Shown in pieces: positions 19,533 through 28,552 of a DNA stretch of 57,695 nt. How positions within the stretch are numbered: position 1 is the stretch's first letter; each line of letters starts with the position of its first letter. Origin of the DNA: Bacteroidota bacterium (lineage in GTDB: Bacteria > Bacteroidota > Bacteroidia > Chitinophagales > Chitinophagaceae); assembly GCA_030706635.1 (NCBI GenBank), contig JAUZOD010000022.1, forward strand, positions 1-57,695, read 5' to 3'. The notes beneath the pieces were generated by a model. It did no database searches and was not told the origin of the DNA. It saw only the letters and a list, made by a program, of their open reading frames with translations. The position numbers and the translations under genes were made by a program.

Positions 19533-21752
19533 TCAATCTTCTTCGCCCATCGCTTTCCGGTACGCCTTAATGAAGATGGCACCAAGATTTTTGTACGGAG
19601 GAATGTAATCATCAAAGCGTTCACGGGCCACAGGATCCTTCCGGAATTTTTCGGTCAATTCCTTCCACATCGGAAGCCAGTCAATATTATTTCCCCCCAG
19701 CAAATCATCGTTGATGGCTTGCAATATGGGTTCGTTCACTGACTTTGTTCCCACCTGCTTTGATGAAATGATGTGCGCATCGCTGCTGATGTTCAGCACC
19801 TCGCTCAGGTTATTATATCCGCCACAGGAACCCAGCACCACAATTTTCGCCGAAGGCTGAATTTGTTGTAGGGTGTACCGGACATGATAACTGTGACCGC
19901 GGTGTATGTAGATAGTGGGCTTTAATTTATTATCATACAGATAATCGTCCAGATGATGTTGTGCCTTATCATCCGGATCGTCCTCACCGAAAAGCGGCCG
20001 GTTAGCAAAGATCCAGATTGGTTTGCCCTTTACAGATTGAATGGTTACCCACTCCTTCGTGGGGTTCATCGTAATTTTCCATTCCGGCTTGTGCAGGAAT
20101 AGCCTGAGGAAATCATCGTAGGAATGTTGACCGTCCTTATCCTCATCCCCATAAAAGAATACCTGCTGAATAACACGCCCGCTGTCATCTTTTAAAGAAT
20201 CATAACTGATGCTGTAAACAGGGGCTATACCCAGTTTGGCAGAGAGGTCTTCCTGGTTGGTCGTATCCGCGGATTCAAACAGGGCTTCCATCAGGTGATA
20301 GATCACTATCCCCCGCTTGTCGTTATTGAGCAAGTTCCGTTTGTAATTCCATTTTACCTCATTCAGCACAAAGGCAGCCAGCGGTGGGTTTTTATCGAAA
20401 ATACTGCTATAGGAATCTGCGACATCCACGGCATCTTCCTCATTGGCCCTTTCCAGTCCGATGATGAATGCTTTCATGATGGTAGCGGCATTGTCCTTAT
20501 CCATGGTAGCGAGAAAATGATCCAGTTTATTATACGCCGCTGCCATCTTGATGAACTTCCTGAAATAATCCCCGTGCATCTGTAAAATCAGGCTGTCACC
20601 CCGCGGAACCTGCATACGCTGGAAAATGCGGTCATACACACCCAGGTAACTGGACGTGTAAATTTCATCTTCACTGAGTACCACCAGATAATACAATTCT
20701 GCCGGGCTGAGCTGGTCCAGGATTTTAAACCGCACAGAAGCCGGTTTATCATGCAGTGCATTAATTTCCCTGACAAACACATCTTTCCCCTTGTTTTCCA
20801 GCATCGTCGTCAGCGCTTCCATTTCCAATGCGGTATCATATAACGGAGGCAACATACGATCCACATAATTCAGCCTGGTCTTCACCAGGAGGCGATAATA
20901 GTTCAGGTTATCGTCTTTAACATTATTGATCTCGGTGATGGTAATGCGGTGATGAATCAGATCATCCAGAAAAGGCAGATAAAGTTGCCCGCTGCGGCTG
21001 GCGGCAATCTTTGCCACCATGATGGTCAGGGAGTCGGTGCTGTTGCGGATACGCGAGGATAATGCGGTATTGCCTGAAGCATAGTCATATAGCTTTCGGA
21101 TATTGTGCCTGCCTCCGATAATGATAAGGCTGTCGGCGTTCGGAAGGCTGGGATTGCTGCTGAGAATCGTAAAAATCTGATCGGGATGCAATTCGCAATA
21201 TTTGCTGATCAGCACGTTACGGGAATTTTTCACGCCCACATTTTCTGTCGGCAGCAGAAAACAGTCCACCAGGATTTTACCTATCCCATAGATGTTAGCT
21301 GCAATAACGGGTTCGATGCTTTTATTGGCCCGGTCCAGTTCCATAGCCCGGGTGAAAGCTTCAAAGAGAGCAGGCGCCATGGATGACGGGAAATCCCGCT
21401 GCCGGTAATGGTTATTAAAACCCTTCAGCATGGTTTCGAGCGAACGCAGGTTTTTAATTTTCATCTGCCCGTTCAGGGTGGAATCCAGCTCGATCTTCTC
21501 CTGAAGTTCGTCCACCTGCCGGATCATCGCATCCGCCACCTGCAGGTTAACATTTTCGTCTTTCGATACCTGAATAATGCTGTCGGCCTTGCCATCGAGT
21601 GCCAGCAACCGCTTCTGCTCCCGGTCGATATTGTCGTGCCACAGTTTTCGCTCTTGCTGAATCTTAAAGGGAGGACGGGCCATCTGGGCCTGAACCATCA
21701 GGGCGGGAAGGAGAAAAAATGAGAAAATGGAGAACCGGATGATCTTTTTCAT
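19533..21752 (-). CDS. Large secreted protein with C-terminal caspase-like His/Cys signature
   Basis: The roughly 739-residue protein has a signal peptide (MKKIIRFSIFSFFLLPALMVQAQ), so I start at the ATG at 21752 and not at the GTG at 21764. Residues about 25-500 are helical with no family I recognise. Near 535-548 is an EF-hand-like loop DEDKDGQHSYDDF. After it comes a strand-helix-strand unit IYIHRGHSYHV...KIVVLGSCGGY (about residues 614-643), whose Gly-His and Gly-Ser-Cys-Gly match the dyad layout of clan CD peptidases such as caspases and gingipains, though His and Cys are only 23 residues apart. Peptidase activity is inference. It precedes an ABC exporter by 23 bases. Confidence 0.6.
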   Translation of the reverse strand: MKKIIRFSIFSFFLLPALMVQAQMARPPFKIQQERKLWHDNIDREQKRLLALDGKADSIIQVSKDENVNLQVADAMIRQVDELQEKIELDSTLNGQMKIKNLRSLETMLKGFNNHYRQRDFPSSMAPALFEAFTRAMELDRANKSIEPVIAANIYGIGKILVDCFLLPTENVGVKNSRNVLISKYCELHPDQIFTILSSNPSLPNADSLIIIGGRHNIRKLYDYASGNTALSSRIRNSTDSLTIMVAKIAASRSGQLYLPFLDDLIHHRITITEINNVKDDNLNYYRLLVKTRLNYVDRMLPPLYDTALEMEALTTMLENKGKDVFVREINALHDKPASVRFKILDQLSPAELYYLVVLSEDEIYTSSYLGVYDRIFQRMQVPRGDSLILQMHGDYFRKFIKMAAAYNKLDHFLATMDKDNAATIMKAFIIGLERANEEDAVDVADSYSSIFDKNPPLAAFVLNEVKWNYKRNLLNNDKRGIVIYHLMEALFESADTTNQEDLSAKLGIAPVYSISYDSLKDDSGRVIQQVFFYGDEDKDGQHSYDDFLRLFLHKPEWKITMNPTKEWVTIQSVKGKPIWIFANRPLFGEDDPDDKAQHHLDDYLYDNKLKPTIYIHRGHSYHVRYTLQQIQPSAKIVVLGSCGGYNNLSEVLNISSDAHIISSKQVGTKSVNEPILQAINDDLLGGNNIDWLPMWKELTEKFRKDPVARERFDDYIPPYKNLGAIFIKAYRKAMGEED

Positions 21753-21778
21753 AATTAAGGCCACTGAACAGGGACAAA

Positions 21779-21808
21779 CAAAAATACAGCCATTTCCGGT
21801 AAGCGCAA
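21779..21808 (-). promoter_or_regulatory. Promoter of the caspase-like / ABC exporter operon, TTG-N19-TATTTTTG
   Basis: On the minus strand TTG (21808-21806) is followed after 19 bases by TATTTTTG (21786-21779). Spacing is identical to the atp promoter. The expected start near 21772 gives a 20-base leader to the ATG at 21752. Confidence 0.7.
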
Positions 21809-21924
21809 GTCCTAAGGCAACCCAAATGAAATAAGGCCTTCCGGCTGTTTAATATTAAAAAATTGTAAACTTGGCTGCTTTCCCGGATCTAACGCTATAT
21901 TTCTATTAGGTTTGCGTAAATTAT

Positions 21925-22611
21925 ATGTTAATGGATGCCAAAGGGAAGAAAATTCTGATCGCGGATGATGAGCCCGATATCCTGGAAGTACTCCAATATA
22001 ATCTGGTCCGGGAAGGATATGAAGTAACCACGGCAAAAGACGGTGATGATGCGCTGAACAAAGCAAAGAGCACACAACCGGATCTGATCATCCTGGATAT
22101 CATGATGCCGAAGAAAAGCGGCATGGAGGTCTGCGAGATCCTGCGCACCCAGCCCATGTTTCACGATACCCTGATCCTGATGCTGACGGCCCTCAACGAC
22201 GAAAGCTTTCACATCAAGGGATTGGAAAATGGCGCAGATGATTATGTGAACAAGCCCGTAAGTCCAAAAGTACTGATCAGCCGGGTGGGTGCCTTGCTCC
22301 GCCGGTCAAATAAAGAATCTTCGGAAAAGGTGCTGAAACGGGGAAACCTGACTATAGATCCTTCCAAGTTTGAGGTGACGGTAGACGATCGCCAGGTAGT
22401 GCTGGCAAAAAAGGAATTTGAGCTGCTGCACCTGCTCACCTCCCGCCCGGGAAAGGTATTTTTACGAAACGAAATCCTTAACCAGGTCTGGGGTAACGAT
22501 GTGATTGTGGGGGATCGTACCATTGATGTGCATATCCGCAAGATCCGCCAGAAGCTGGGGCTTGATTGTATCAATACGGTAAAGGGTGTTGGTTATAAGT
22601 TTGTCAATTAA
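21925..22611 (+). CDS. PhoB/OmpR-family response regulator
   Basis: The 228-residue protein has a receiver domain (acidic pair in LIADDEPD, phospho-acceptor Asp58 in LIILDIMMP, Thr in MLTAL, Lys in NKPVSP). A C-terminal winged-helix DNA-binding domain follows (LTIDPSKFEVTVDDRQVVLAKKEFELLHLL...DRTIDVHIRKIRQKLG...VKGVGYKF). It is followed after 4 bases by its histidine kinase. TAGGTTTG at 21907-21914 matches a -7 box but lacks a well-placed TTG. Nearby phosphate transport genes (DUF47, PiT) make phosphate control possible but not shown. Confidence 0.95.
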   Translation: MLMDAKGKKILIADDEPDILEVLQYNLVREGYEVTTAKDGDDALNKAKSTQPDLIILDIMMPKKSGMEVCEILRTQPMFHDTLILMLTALNDESFHIKGLENGADDYVNKPVSPKVLISRVGALLRRSNKESSEKVLKRGNLTIDPSKFEVTVDDRQVVLAKKEFELLHLLTSRPGKVFLRNEILNQVWGNDVIVGDRTIDVHIRKIRQKLGLDCINTVKGVGYKFVN

Positions 22612-22615
22612 AGAA

Positions 22616-23665
22616 ATGTTCAGCGCGCAGAATCTCTCTCCCAAACAACTATCTGCCTTCACAGCAATGGTGCTTTCCGTGCTCGTAGCGATCGGGGTGT
22701 TTATACTCACTTCCAACTGGAAATACGGCCTGGGGGCCCTCGTACTGGTATTCATCGGAAGTTATGCCCTCATTCAGTTCACCCTGGAAAAATTCATCTA
22801 TCGCAAGATCAAGCTGATTTATAAATTCATTTATCAAACCAAAGCCACCCGCAAAGAGGAAGTCTATTTTAAATATATCCTCCCTCAGAAAAGCATTGAT
22901 GAAGTGCGGGAAGACGTCGAAAGATGGGGAAACCGGCAAACGGAAGAAATTGAATTGCTTCGAAAGAACGAGGCCTTCCGGAAGGAATTCCTTCAGAACC
23001 TTTCCCATGAATTCAAAACACCCATTTTTGCCATTCAGGGTTACGTGGATACCCTGCTGAACGGCGCCATGGACGACCTGAGCGTACGCAAGCGTTTTCT
23101 GGAAAACACGGAGAAGAATGTTTCCCGCCTTGTGAACCTGGTGAACGACCTGGATGAGATCTCTAAACTGGAGCGCGGCGAACAACTGTTGTTTAAGGAA
23201 AATTTTATAATACAGGACCTGATCCGCGAGGTATTCGAATCCCTTTCTATTACCATGCAGGAAAAGACCCTGCGCACCGGCATCAAAAAAGGATGTGAAC
23301 ACCCCATGATGGTGTTTGCTGACAAAGAAAAAATCAGAATGGTGTTGCTCAACCTGGTGGAGAATGCTTCCAAATACGGCAAACGCAATGGCAGCATTAC
23401 CGCCAGTGTTTACAATACCGACGGGAAACATGTACTGGTGGAAATTACCGATGACGGCATCGGCATCGAAGAGGAACACCTCACCCGCATCTTTGAAAGA
23501 TTTTATCGTACGGATTCTGCCAGAAGCCGGGATAAAGGAGGAACCGGCCTGGGACTGGCCATCTGCAAACACATTATCGAAGCCCACGGCCAAGCCATCC
23601 ATGCCCGAAGTACTCCGGATGTAGGCACTTCCATCGGGTTCACGTTGGAATCAAGAAGGGACTGA
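22616..23665 (+). CDS. Sensor histidine kinase, PhoR-like
   Basis: The 349-residue kinase has two membrane helices (about residues 10-27 and 33-55) separated by only a few residues, so it has almost no periplasmic sensor. There is no obvious PAS domain. The dimerisation box is NLSHEFKTPIFAIQGY with phospho-acceptor His131. The ATPase shows N-box LVENASKYG, G1 DDGIGIEEE, F-box FERFYRTD and G2 GGTGLGLAI. I use the ATG at 22616, 4 bases after the regulator stop, and not a GTG at 22586 inside the regulator. Its 3' end overlaps the convergent DUF5690 remnant by 15 bases. Confidence 0.94.
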   Translation: MFSAQNLSPKQLSAFTAMVLSVLVAIGVFILTSNWKYGLGALVLVFIGSYALIQFTLEKFIYRKIKLIYKFIYQTKATRKEEVYFKYILPQKSIDEVREDVERWGNRQTEEIELLRKNEAFRKEFLQNLSHEFKTPIFAIQGYVDTLLNGAMDDLSVRKRFLENTEKNVSRLVNLVNDLDEISKLERGEQLLFKENFIIQDLIREVFESLSITMQEKTLRTGIKKGCEHPMMVFADKEKIRMVLLNLVENASKYGKRNGSITASVYNTDGKHVLVEITDDGIGIEEEHLTRIFERFYRTDSARSRDKGGTGLGLAICKHIIEAHGQAIHARSTPDVGTSIGFTLESRRD

Positions 23666-24167
23666 GTTCCCCAACTTTTCATTGATCGTGCGCATGGGTA
23701 AGGCCGGCAGAGCATTCCTGCCCGTGAACACCAGCTTTTTATATTTGGATCTGAAATAAGTCAGGGAAATTATGGCGCCTGCAATACCCAATACAGAAAG
23801 TGCCGGCACCCCGTGAGAATAAAAGCTTGTCCATTGCAGTTTTACCCGAAGCACTTCTTTACTGATGAGCACCTCTACGCTTCCCAAATAACCAAAGGAA
23901 TCCGCTACATAAATCAGAAATCCAACATTTCCCGGAAATCTAAAAGCTGGCAATAAGTCTCTCGAAGAATATGCAGTTGAAGGGAATATAGGTTGTATAT
24001 AAACCCAGACCGACCAGCGTGAGCCACCAGAACGCAGACAGATACCCCTGCAGAAAGGCTAAGCTGGCGCACCCGGTAATCAGGAACCCGATAATAATGA
24101 TATAATGGGTACAAACCAATGCTTTGAGGTTGTTGCGGATCAGGATCATACTACTCATCAGTAGCAA
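23651..24167 (-). pseudogene. Remnant of a DUF5690 membrane protein gene
   Basis: Two overlapping minus-strand frames together encode about 170 residues resembling the C-terminal third of DUF5690 proteins (multi-helix, MFS-like). The upstream frame gives ITGCASLAFLQ...GLGLYTTYIPFNCIFFERLIASF. The match continues in another frame with NVGFLIYVADSFGYLGSVEVLI, so a frameshift lies near 23940-23950. The N-terminal two thirds, with its start, is missing; the bases between 24168 and the next gene show nothing similar. Homologues are usually over 400 residues. I rate decay as clear and the family name as probable. Confidence 0.75.
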
Positions 24168-24274
24168 TCTGGTCGGGTTTTTCCACTGATCTTAATCTTT
24201 AGAAGATGGCAATTCCTTAACCGGCAGATAATCATCGCTTCATACCGAATGAAGAACTTTGAAAAACCTCCGGA

Positions 24275-25111
24275 ATGCAAAAACGCCCGATCGATGTTGT
24301 GGTTCTGTCAGATATTCACTTAGGCACATTCGGGTGCAAGGCTAAAGAACTGCTCAACTATCTCAGAAGTATTCAACCGCGTATTCTCATATTGAATGGT
24401 GACATTATTGACGGCTGGCAATTCAGCAAAAGGTTTTTCCCTTCCGCCCACATGCAGGTGATCAAAGAATTCTTTCAATTCATTTCCAGCGGCACCCGCG
24501 TGTTTTACATAACCGGAAATCACGACGAGATGTTGCGACGGTTTGCTGATCTGCATGTGGGCAATTTTACATTAACGGATAAACTCGTGCTGGAGATTGA
24601 CCATCAACTGGTCTGGATTTTCCACGGAGATGTATTTGACAATACCACCAGGGGAAGCGCCCGGATGATCGCCAGGCTGGGCAGCAGTGGTTACGGGTTG
24701 CTCATTCTCTTCAACCGTTTTCTAAATGGCATACTAAAGGCTTGCAAACAGGAACGGGTATCCATTTCCAAAAGAATTATGCACGGGGTGAACAAAGCCG
24801 TGGCCAAAATCAATGATCTCAGCCAGATCGCCACCACGCTCGCCATAAAAAAGAAATATGACTACGTGATCTGCGGACATGTTCATCAACCGATGAAAAA
24901 AACCGTTGAATCGTCTGAGGGGAAGGTAGTGTATCTGAATTCAGGAGATTGGGTGGAAAACATGACGGCCCTGGAATACACTCCGGGTGAGTGGAAAATC
25001 TTCCGATACAACGAGAAAGATTTTCCGGTAGCGGGTGCCCCGGAAAAAAGACCCAAGCTCAACGTGACAACCGGCGGCATCACCGTGAGGCTGAATCCGC
25101 TAAATTTTTAA
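24275..25111 (+). CDS. LpxH-like UDP-2,3-diacylglucosamine diphosphatase (metallophosphoesterase)
   Basis: The 278-residue protein is a calcineurin-like phosphoesterase with every metal-binding motif present: SDIHLG (Asp13, His15), GDIIDGW (Asp43), GNHDE (Asn82, His83), HGDVFD (His117) and GHVHQP (His202, His204). It matches the COG2908 group that hydrolyses UDP-2,3-diacylglucosamine to lipid X in lipid A synthesis. This group is distinct enough from E. coli LpxH that the exact substrate is inferred. In relatives a glycosyltransferase gene follows; here that gene is broken (25121-25532). Confidence 0.85.
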   Translation: MQKRPIDVVVLSDIHLGTFGCKAKELLNYLRSIQPRILILNGDIIDGWQFSKRFFPSAHMQVIKEFFQFISSGTRVFYITGNHDEMLRRFADLHVGNFTLTDKLVLEIDHQLVWIFHGDVFDNTTRGSARMIARLGSSGYGLLILFNRFLNGILKACKQERVSISKRIMHGVNKAVAKINDLSQIATTLAIKKKYDYVICGHVHQPMKKTVESSEGKVVYLNSGDWVENMTALEYTPGEWKIFRYNEKDFPVAGAPEKRPKLNVTTGGITVRLNPLNF

Positions 25112-25120
25112 AAAGGAACA

Positions 25121-25532
25121 ATGAAAATATTTTACGCTGTACAGACCACCGGAAACGGGCACATCAGCCGCGCTATGGAAATACTTCCGTCAAAAGTATG
25201 ATCAACAGCAGATCCGTCATTGCGGGAGCCGGGTTCGAAACACCCGCCGAGGCCATGTACCTGGGTAAAACGCTGATGGTGGTACCGGCGAAGGGGCATT
25301 ATAAACAAAAATGTAAGGCGGCTGCTTTGCAAAAATGGGTGTAACGGTGGTTCCTTTGCTCAATGAGGACTCTTTTAAAGAAGTATCTGACCTGTGGACG
25401 CAGGAGGCTCCAGTCATAACACTGCATCCGGATCATTCCACGCGCGCCATTCTAAGCTATCTGATACACTGCTGTCGTAACCATCCCAAATACGATCTGG
25501 ATCTGCTATATCCGGAATGGATGGTAGGATAA
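25121..25532 (+). pseudogene. Remnant of a MurG-like glycosyltransferase gene
   Basis: The start is intact (AAGGA then ATG at 25121) and encodes MKIFYAVQTTGNGHISRAMEIL, the typical glycine-rich N-terminus of this glycosyltransferase family, but it stops at 25199-25201. The reading then resumes in a second frame with the donor-site motif SVIAGAGFETPAEAMYLGKTLMVVP, and after another shift near 25330 in a third frame with GVTVVPLLNEDSF to the end at 25532. The whole middle, some 200 residues in relatives, is deleted. So there is one large deletion and at least one frameshift. Confidence 0.85.
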
Positions 25533-25647
25533 TGTTGCGTTCCCGCGCTGCAAAAAAATCCCTAATCTCCAATGTTAAGAAATTATTACCAAACGGCTTT
25601 CCCGTGAATCGGTCATTAATACCATTATTTTTGTCCAAATTCCGATC

Positions 25648-26295
25648 ATGGCGCTTAACTCCATCATGAAGATATTCATGCCCAAAGACAGAATCTTCTA
25701 TTCTCTCTTTGAGGAAGTGGCGGATGGCGTGGCCAAAATGGGCAAGCTGCTCAAGACTGTGGTCAACGAGCCGAATATCGAGAAAAGGGCCGCCCTGGCT
25801 TCGCTGGTCGAGGACCAGGAGCACGTGAATGACGATCTCACCCACAAGGTATTCACTGAATTAGGACGCAACTTCATCACCCCTTTTGACCGGGAAGACA
25901 TCCATTATCTGGCGAGCGCCCTGGATGATATCTGTGACTATATCTATTCCACTTCCAAAAAGATCAATTTCTATAAAGTGAATCCCAGCGATATCGGCAT
26001 TCAGAAACTGGCCGATCTCATCGAGGAGGGAACCATCCAGATCCGCGAAGCCGTTGGTGAACTCCGGAATATGCGGGACATGCGTAAGATTACGGACGCC
26101 CTGGTAAAAATCAACAGCATCGAAAATCAGGCAGACGATGTTTTCGATATGAGCATCGACCGGCTTTTTGAAACGGAACCGGATGCAAAAGAAGTCATTA
26201 AAAAAAGAGAAATCTACCAGGTCATGGAAGTGGTAACCGACAAATGCGAGGACGCTGCGAATGTGATTGAGTCTATTATTATAAAGTATTCCTGA
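25648..26295 (+). CDS. DUF47 (PhoU-like) phosphate transport regulator
   Basis: The 215-residue all-helical protein belongs to the DUF47/PF01865 family, cytoplasmic PhoU-like proteins usually encoded next to PiT transporters and thought to modulate them. Recognisable segments are KDRIFYSLFEEVADGVAKMGKLL, FITPFDREDIHYLASALDDICDYI with its conserved acidic metal-site residues, and KREIYQVMEVVTDKCEDAANVIESI. The start could also be the Met seven codons in (25666). TATTTTTG at 25626-25633 is a possible -7 box. PiT follows after a family C repeat. Confidence 0.92.
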   Translation: MALNSIMKIFMPKDRIFYSLFEEVADGVAKMGKLLKTVVNEPNIEKRAALASLVEDQEHVNDDLTHKVFTELGRNFITPFDREDIHYLASALDDICDYIYSTSKKINFYKVNPSDIGIQKLADLIEEGTIQIREAVGELRNMRDMRKITDALVKINSIENQADDVFDMSIDRLFETEPDAKEVIKKREIYQVMEVVTDKCEDAANVIESIIIKYS

Positions 26296-26307
26296 GCAAA
26301 TGGGGAA

Positions 26308-26455
26308 TAATGTGGAAATGTGCTGATGTGGAAATGTGAAAATTACTTATTGTGGAACTACAGTTAACCTATCAATATAATTTACCCATTTTGACCTGCC
26401 CGCATGGCAGCATTTACACATCAGCACATTTACACATCAGCACATTTACATATTA
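26308..26455. repeat. Family C inverted repeat between DUF47 and PiT genes
   Basis: The left arm (26308-26343) has AATGTGGAAATGTGCTGATGTGG units, mirrored by CATTTACACATCAGCACATTTACACATC units in the right arm (26411-26455). The loop of about 67 bases is AT-rich and unlike those of other copies. The element separates two genes that are normally tightly linked. Confidence 0.88.
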
Positions 26456-26477
26456 CTCCCATTAGCTAACGTAACGC

Positions 26478-27518
26478 ATGACATTCCTGGTAATCATCAT
26501 CATCCTTGCGCTCATTTTCGATTTTATCAATGGCTTTCATGATGCCGCAAACTCCATAGCCACCATTGTTTCCACCAAAGTGCTGACGCCTTTTCAGGCA
26601 GTGCTGTGGGCTGCCATGTTCAATTTTATCGCTTTCTTTATTTCGAAATACGTGATCGGGGAATTTAAGATAGGGAATACGATTGCCACTTCGGTGCATA
26701 AGGAATTCATTACCCTGGAAGTAATCTTCTCCGGACTGATCGGCGCCATTGCGTGGAACCTGCTTACCTGGTGGTTTGGCATTCCTTCCAGCTCCTCACA
26801 TACCCTGATTGGCGGTTTTATCGGCGCCGCACTGGCGCATGCCGGAGCCATAAGCAAACATGGACTCGACGTGATCAACTACGCAAAAGTAGTCCCGACC
26901 TTTCTTTTCATTTTTCTGGCGCCCATCATCGGGATGATCATTGCCCTTATCATCACCATTCTCATCGTCAATATCTGCCGCCGCGCAAATCCTTACCGTG
27001 CAGACAAATGGTTCCGGCGACTTCAGCTGGTATCTTCAGCCTTACTCAGCCTGGCCCATGGCGGTAATGACGCGCAAAAAGTAATGGGTATCATCGGGGC
27101 TGCCATGATCTTCTACCAGCACGGAAAGGGCATAGACATCAGTTTCGGGCAATTTGTAGATCATAATATGTGGGTCCCGCTGGCCAGTTTTAGTGCCATC
27201 GCCCTGGGAACACTCAGTGGTGGCTGGAAAATTGTGAAAACCATGGGAACCCGCATCACCAAGGTGACTCCGCTGGAAGGAGTAAGTGCCGAAACTGCCG
27301 GAGCAATCACCCTTTTCATCACGGAAAAACTCGGAATCCCGGTCAGCACCACCCATACCATCGCAGGATCCATCATCGGGGTGGGCGCCACCAAGAGGCT
27401 TTCCGCCGTGCGCTGGGGAGTAACAATCAACCTGCTCTGGGCCTGGATCCTGACCATTCCCGTCAGTGCAGCCTTCTCCGCCATCGTTTACTATGTTCTC
27501 ATTTTAGTTCTAAAATAA
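26478..27518 (+). CDS. Inorganic phosphate transporter, PiT family
   Basis: The 346-residue membrane protein carries both PiT signature repeats: DFINGFHDAANSIATIVST near the N-terminus and LAHGGNDAQKVMGIIGA in the second half. About ten hydrophobic helices are seen. The conserved SSSHTLIGG and STTHTIAGS segments follow each repeat, as expected for an inverted duplication. It imports phosphate with a cation, at low affinity. The preceding DUF47 gene is its usual partner. Confidence 0.95.
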   Translation: MTFLVIIIILALIFDFINGFHDAANSIATIVSTKVLTPFQAVLWAAMFNFIAFFISKYVIGEFKIGNTIATSVHKEFITLEVIFSGLIGAIAWNLLTWWFGIPSSSSHTLIGGFIGAALAHAGAISKHGLDVINYAKVVPTFLFIFLAPIIGMIIALIITILIVNICRRANPYRADKWFRRLQLVSSALLSLAHGGNDAQKVMGIIGAAMIFYQHGKGIDISFGQFVDHNMWVPLASFSAIALGTLSGGWKIVKTMGTRITKVTPLEGVSAETAGAITLFITEKLGIPVSTTHTIAGSIIGVGATKRLSAVRWGVTINLLWAWILTIPVSAAFSAIVYYVLILVLK

Positions 27519-27533
27519 GTTGCCCATGGAAAA

Positions 27534-27612
27534 GTTGACGGGTGACCGCTGGCCGATCTTAAGTGCGAATTCGCACCTGATTACCGTCAACGGTCAACCG
27601 TCAACCGTCAAC
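27534..27612. repeat. Family B repeat with perfect 14-base palindrome core
   Basis: The right arm (27585-27612) is a clean run of CGTCAAC units. The left arm (27534-27555) has diverged. The core contains GTGCGAATTCGCAC (27563-27576), a perfect 14-base palindrome, followed by CTGATT. The element lies between the PiT stop and the rmlA start. Confidence 0.9.
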
Positions 27613-27673
27613 CCTTCTTCAGCATATATGCCGTTTTTTAGCTACTTTGCGCCGGTTTAAAACAGGGGATTCT

Positions 27674-28537
27674 ATGAAGGGAATTATTCTGGCAGGAGGT
27701 TCCGGAACGCGTTTACATCCGATCACGTTTGCCATCAGCAAACAAATCATGCCCGTGTATGATAAACCCATGATTTATTACCCCCTGTCTACCTTAATGA
27801 TGGCCGGGATCAGGGAAATCCTGATCATCTCAACCCCACATGACCTGCCCCTCTTTATTAAATTATTCGGGGATGGGTCCCAATTAGGCTTGAAGATCAG
27901 CTATGCCGAGCAACCCCGGCCCAACGGGCTCGCCCAGGCTTTTGTGATCGGAGCCGGTTTTATCGGAACAGACAGCGTGGCCCTGGTGCTGGGAGACAAT
28001 ATCTTTTACGGCTCCGGACTGGGGGATCAGCTTATCGCAAACACCCATCCTGATGGCGGGATTGTATATGCTTACCATGTCAGCGATCCCGAGCGGTACG
28101 GTGTGGTGGAATTCGATGCACAGATGAAAGCGGTTTCCATTGAAGAAAAACCCGCAAAACCAAAAAGCAGCTACGCCGTGCCCGGCTTATATTTTTACGA
28201 CAATGCCGTAGTGGATATTGCGAAAAACCTAACTCCAAGCGCACGCGGCGAATACGAGATCACCGATGTGAATAAAGAATATTTAAAAAGAGGAAAACTG
28301 AAAGTGTCCATCATGGATCGTGGCACCGCCTGGCTGGATACGGGAACGTTTGACTCCCTGATGCAGGCAACCCAGTTTGTACAGGTTATAGAACAAAGAC
28401 AGGGCATCAAGATAGCTTGTATCGAAGAAATTGCGTACCGGAAAAAATTTATTACGAAAGAACAGGTTAAAGCCATAGCACAACCCCTGCTGAAAAGTGG
28501 GTATGGACAATACCTGCTGGATTTGATCAACACCTAA
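27674..28537 (+). CDS. rmlA: Glucose-1-phosphate thymidylyltransferase RmlA
   Basis: RmlA makes dTDP-glucose from dTTP and glucose 1-phosphate, the first step of dTDP-rhamnose synthesis. The 287-residue protein begins [16 protein letters not shown], the nucleotidyltransferase signature, with [20 protein letters not shown] and [10 protein letters not shown] in the expected places. I start at the ATG at 27674 (AGGGG 5 bases upstream); an in-frame TTG at 27647 would add nine residues and lies in a promoter-like TACTTTGC box. rmlB-D are not nearby, so dTDP-glucose may be used by enzymes encoded elsewhere. galE follows after 15 bases. Confidence 0.95.
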   Translation: MKGIILAGGSGTRLHPITFAISKQIMPVYDKPMIYYPLSTLMMAGIREILIISTPHDLPLFIKLFGDGSQLGLKISYAEQPRPNGLAQAFVIGAGFIGTDSVALVLGDNIFYGSGLGDQLIANTHPDGGIVYAYHVSDPERYGVVEFDAQMKAVSIEEKPAKPKSSYAVPGLYFYDNAVVDIAKNLTPSARGEYEITDVNKEYLKRGKLKVSIMDRGTAWLDTGTFDSLMQATQFVQVIEQRQGIKIACIEEIAYRKKFITKEQVKAIAQPLLKSGYGQYLLDLINT

Positions 28538-28552
28538 TTTACGCGCTGAACT

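Noticed and set aside
19509-19536. TTG start overlapping the upstream stop for the ABC exporter
   Set aside because: A normal ATG lies nine codons downstream at a sensible distance; the extra residues SKTSQLCA match nothing typical of exporters.
22649-23602. Long open frame opposite the histidine kinase gene
   Set aside because: Antisense shadow of a well-supported kinase; composition rich in Phe and His as expected for such shadows.
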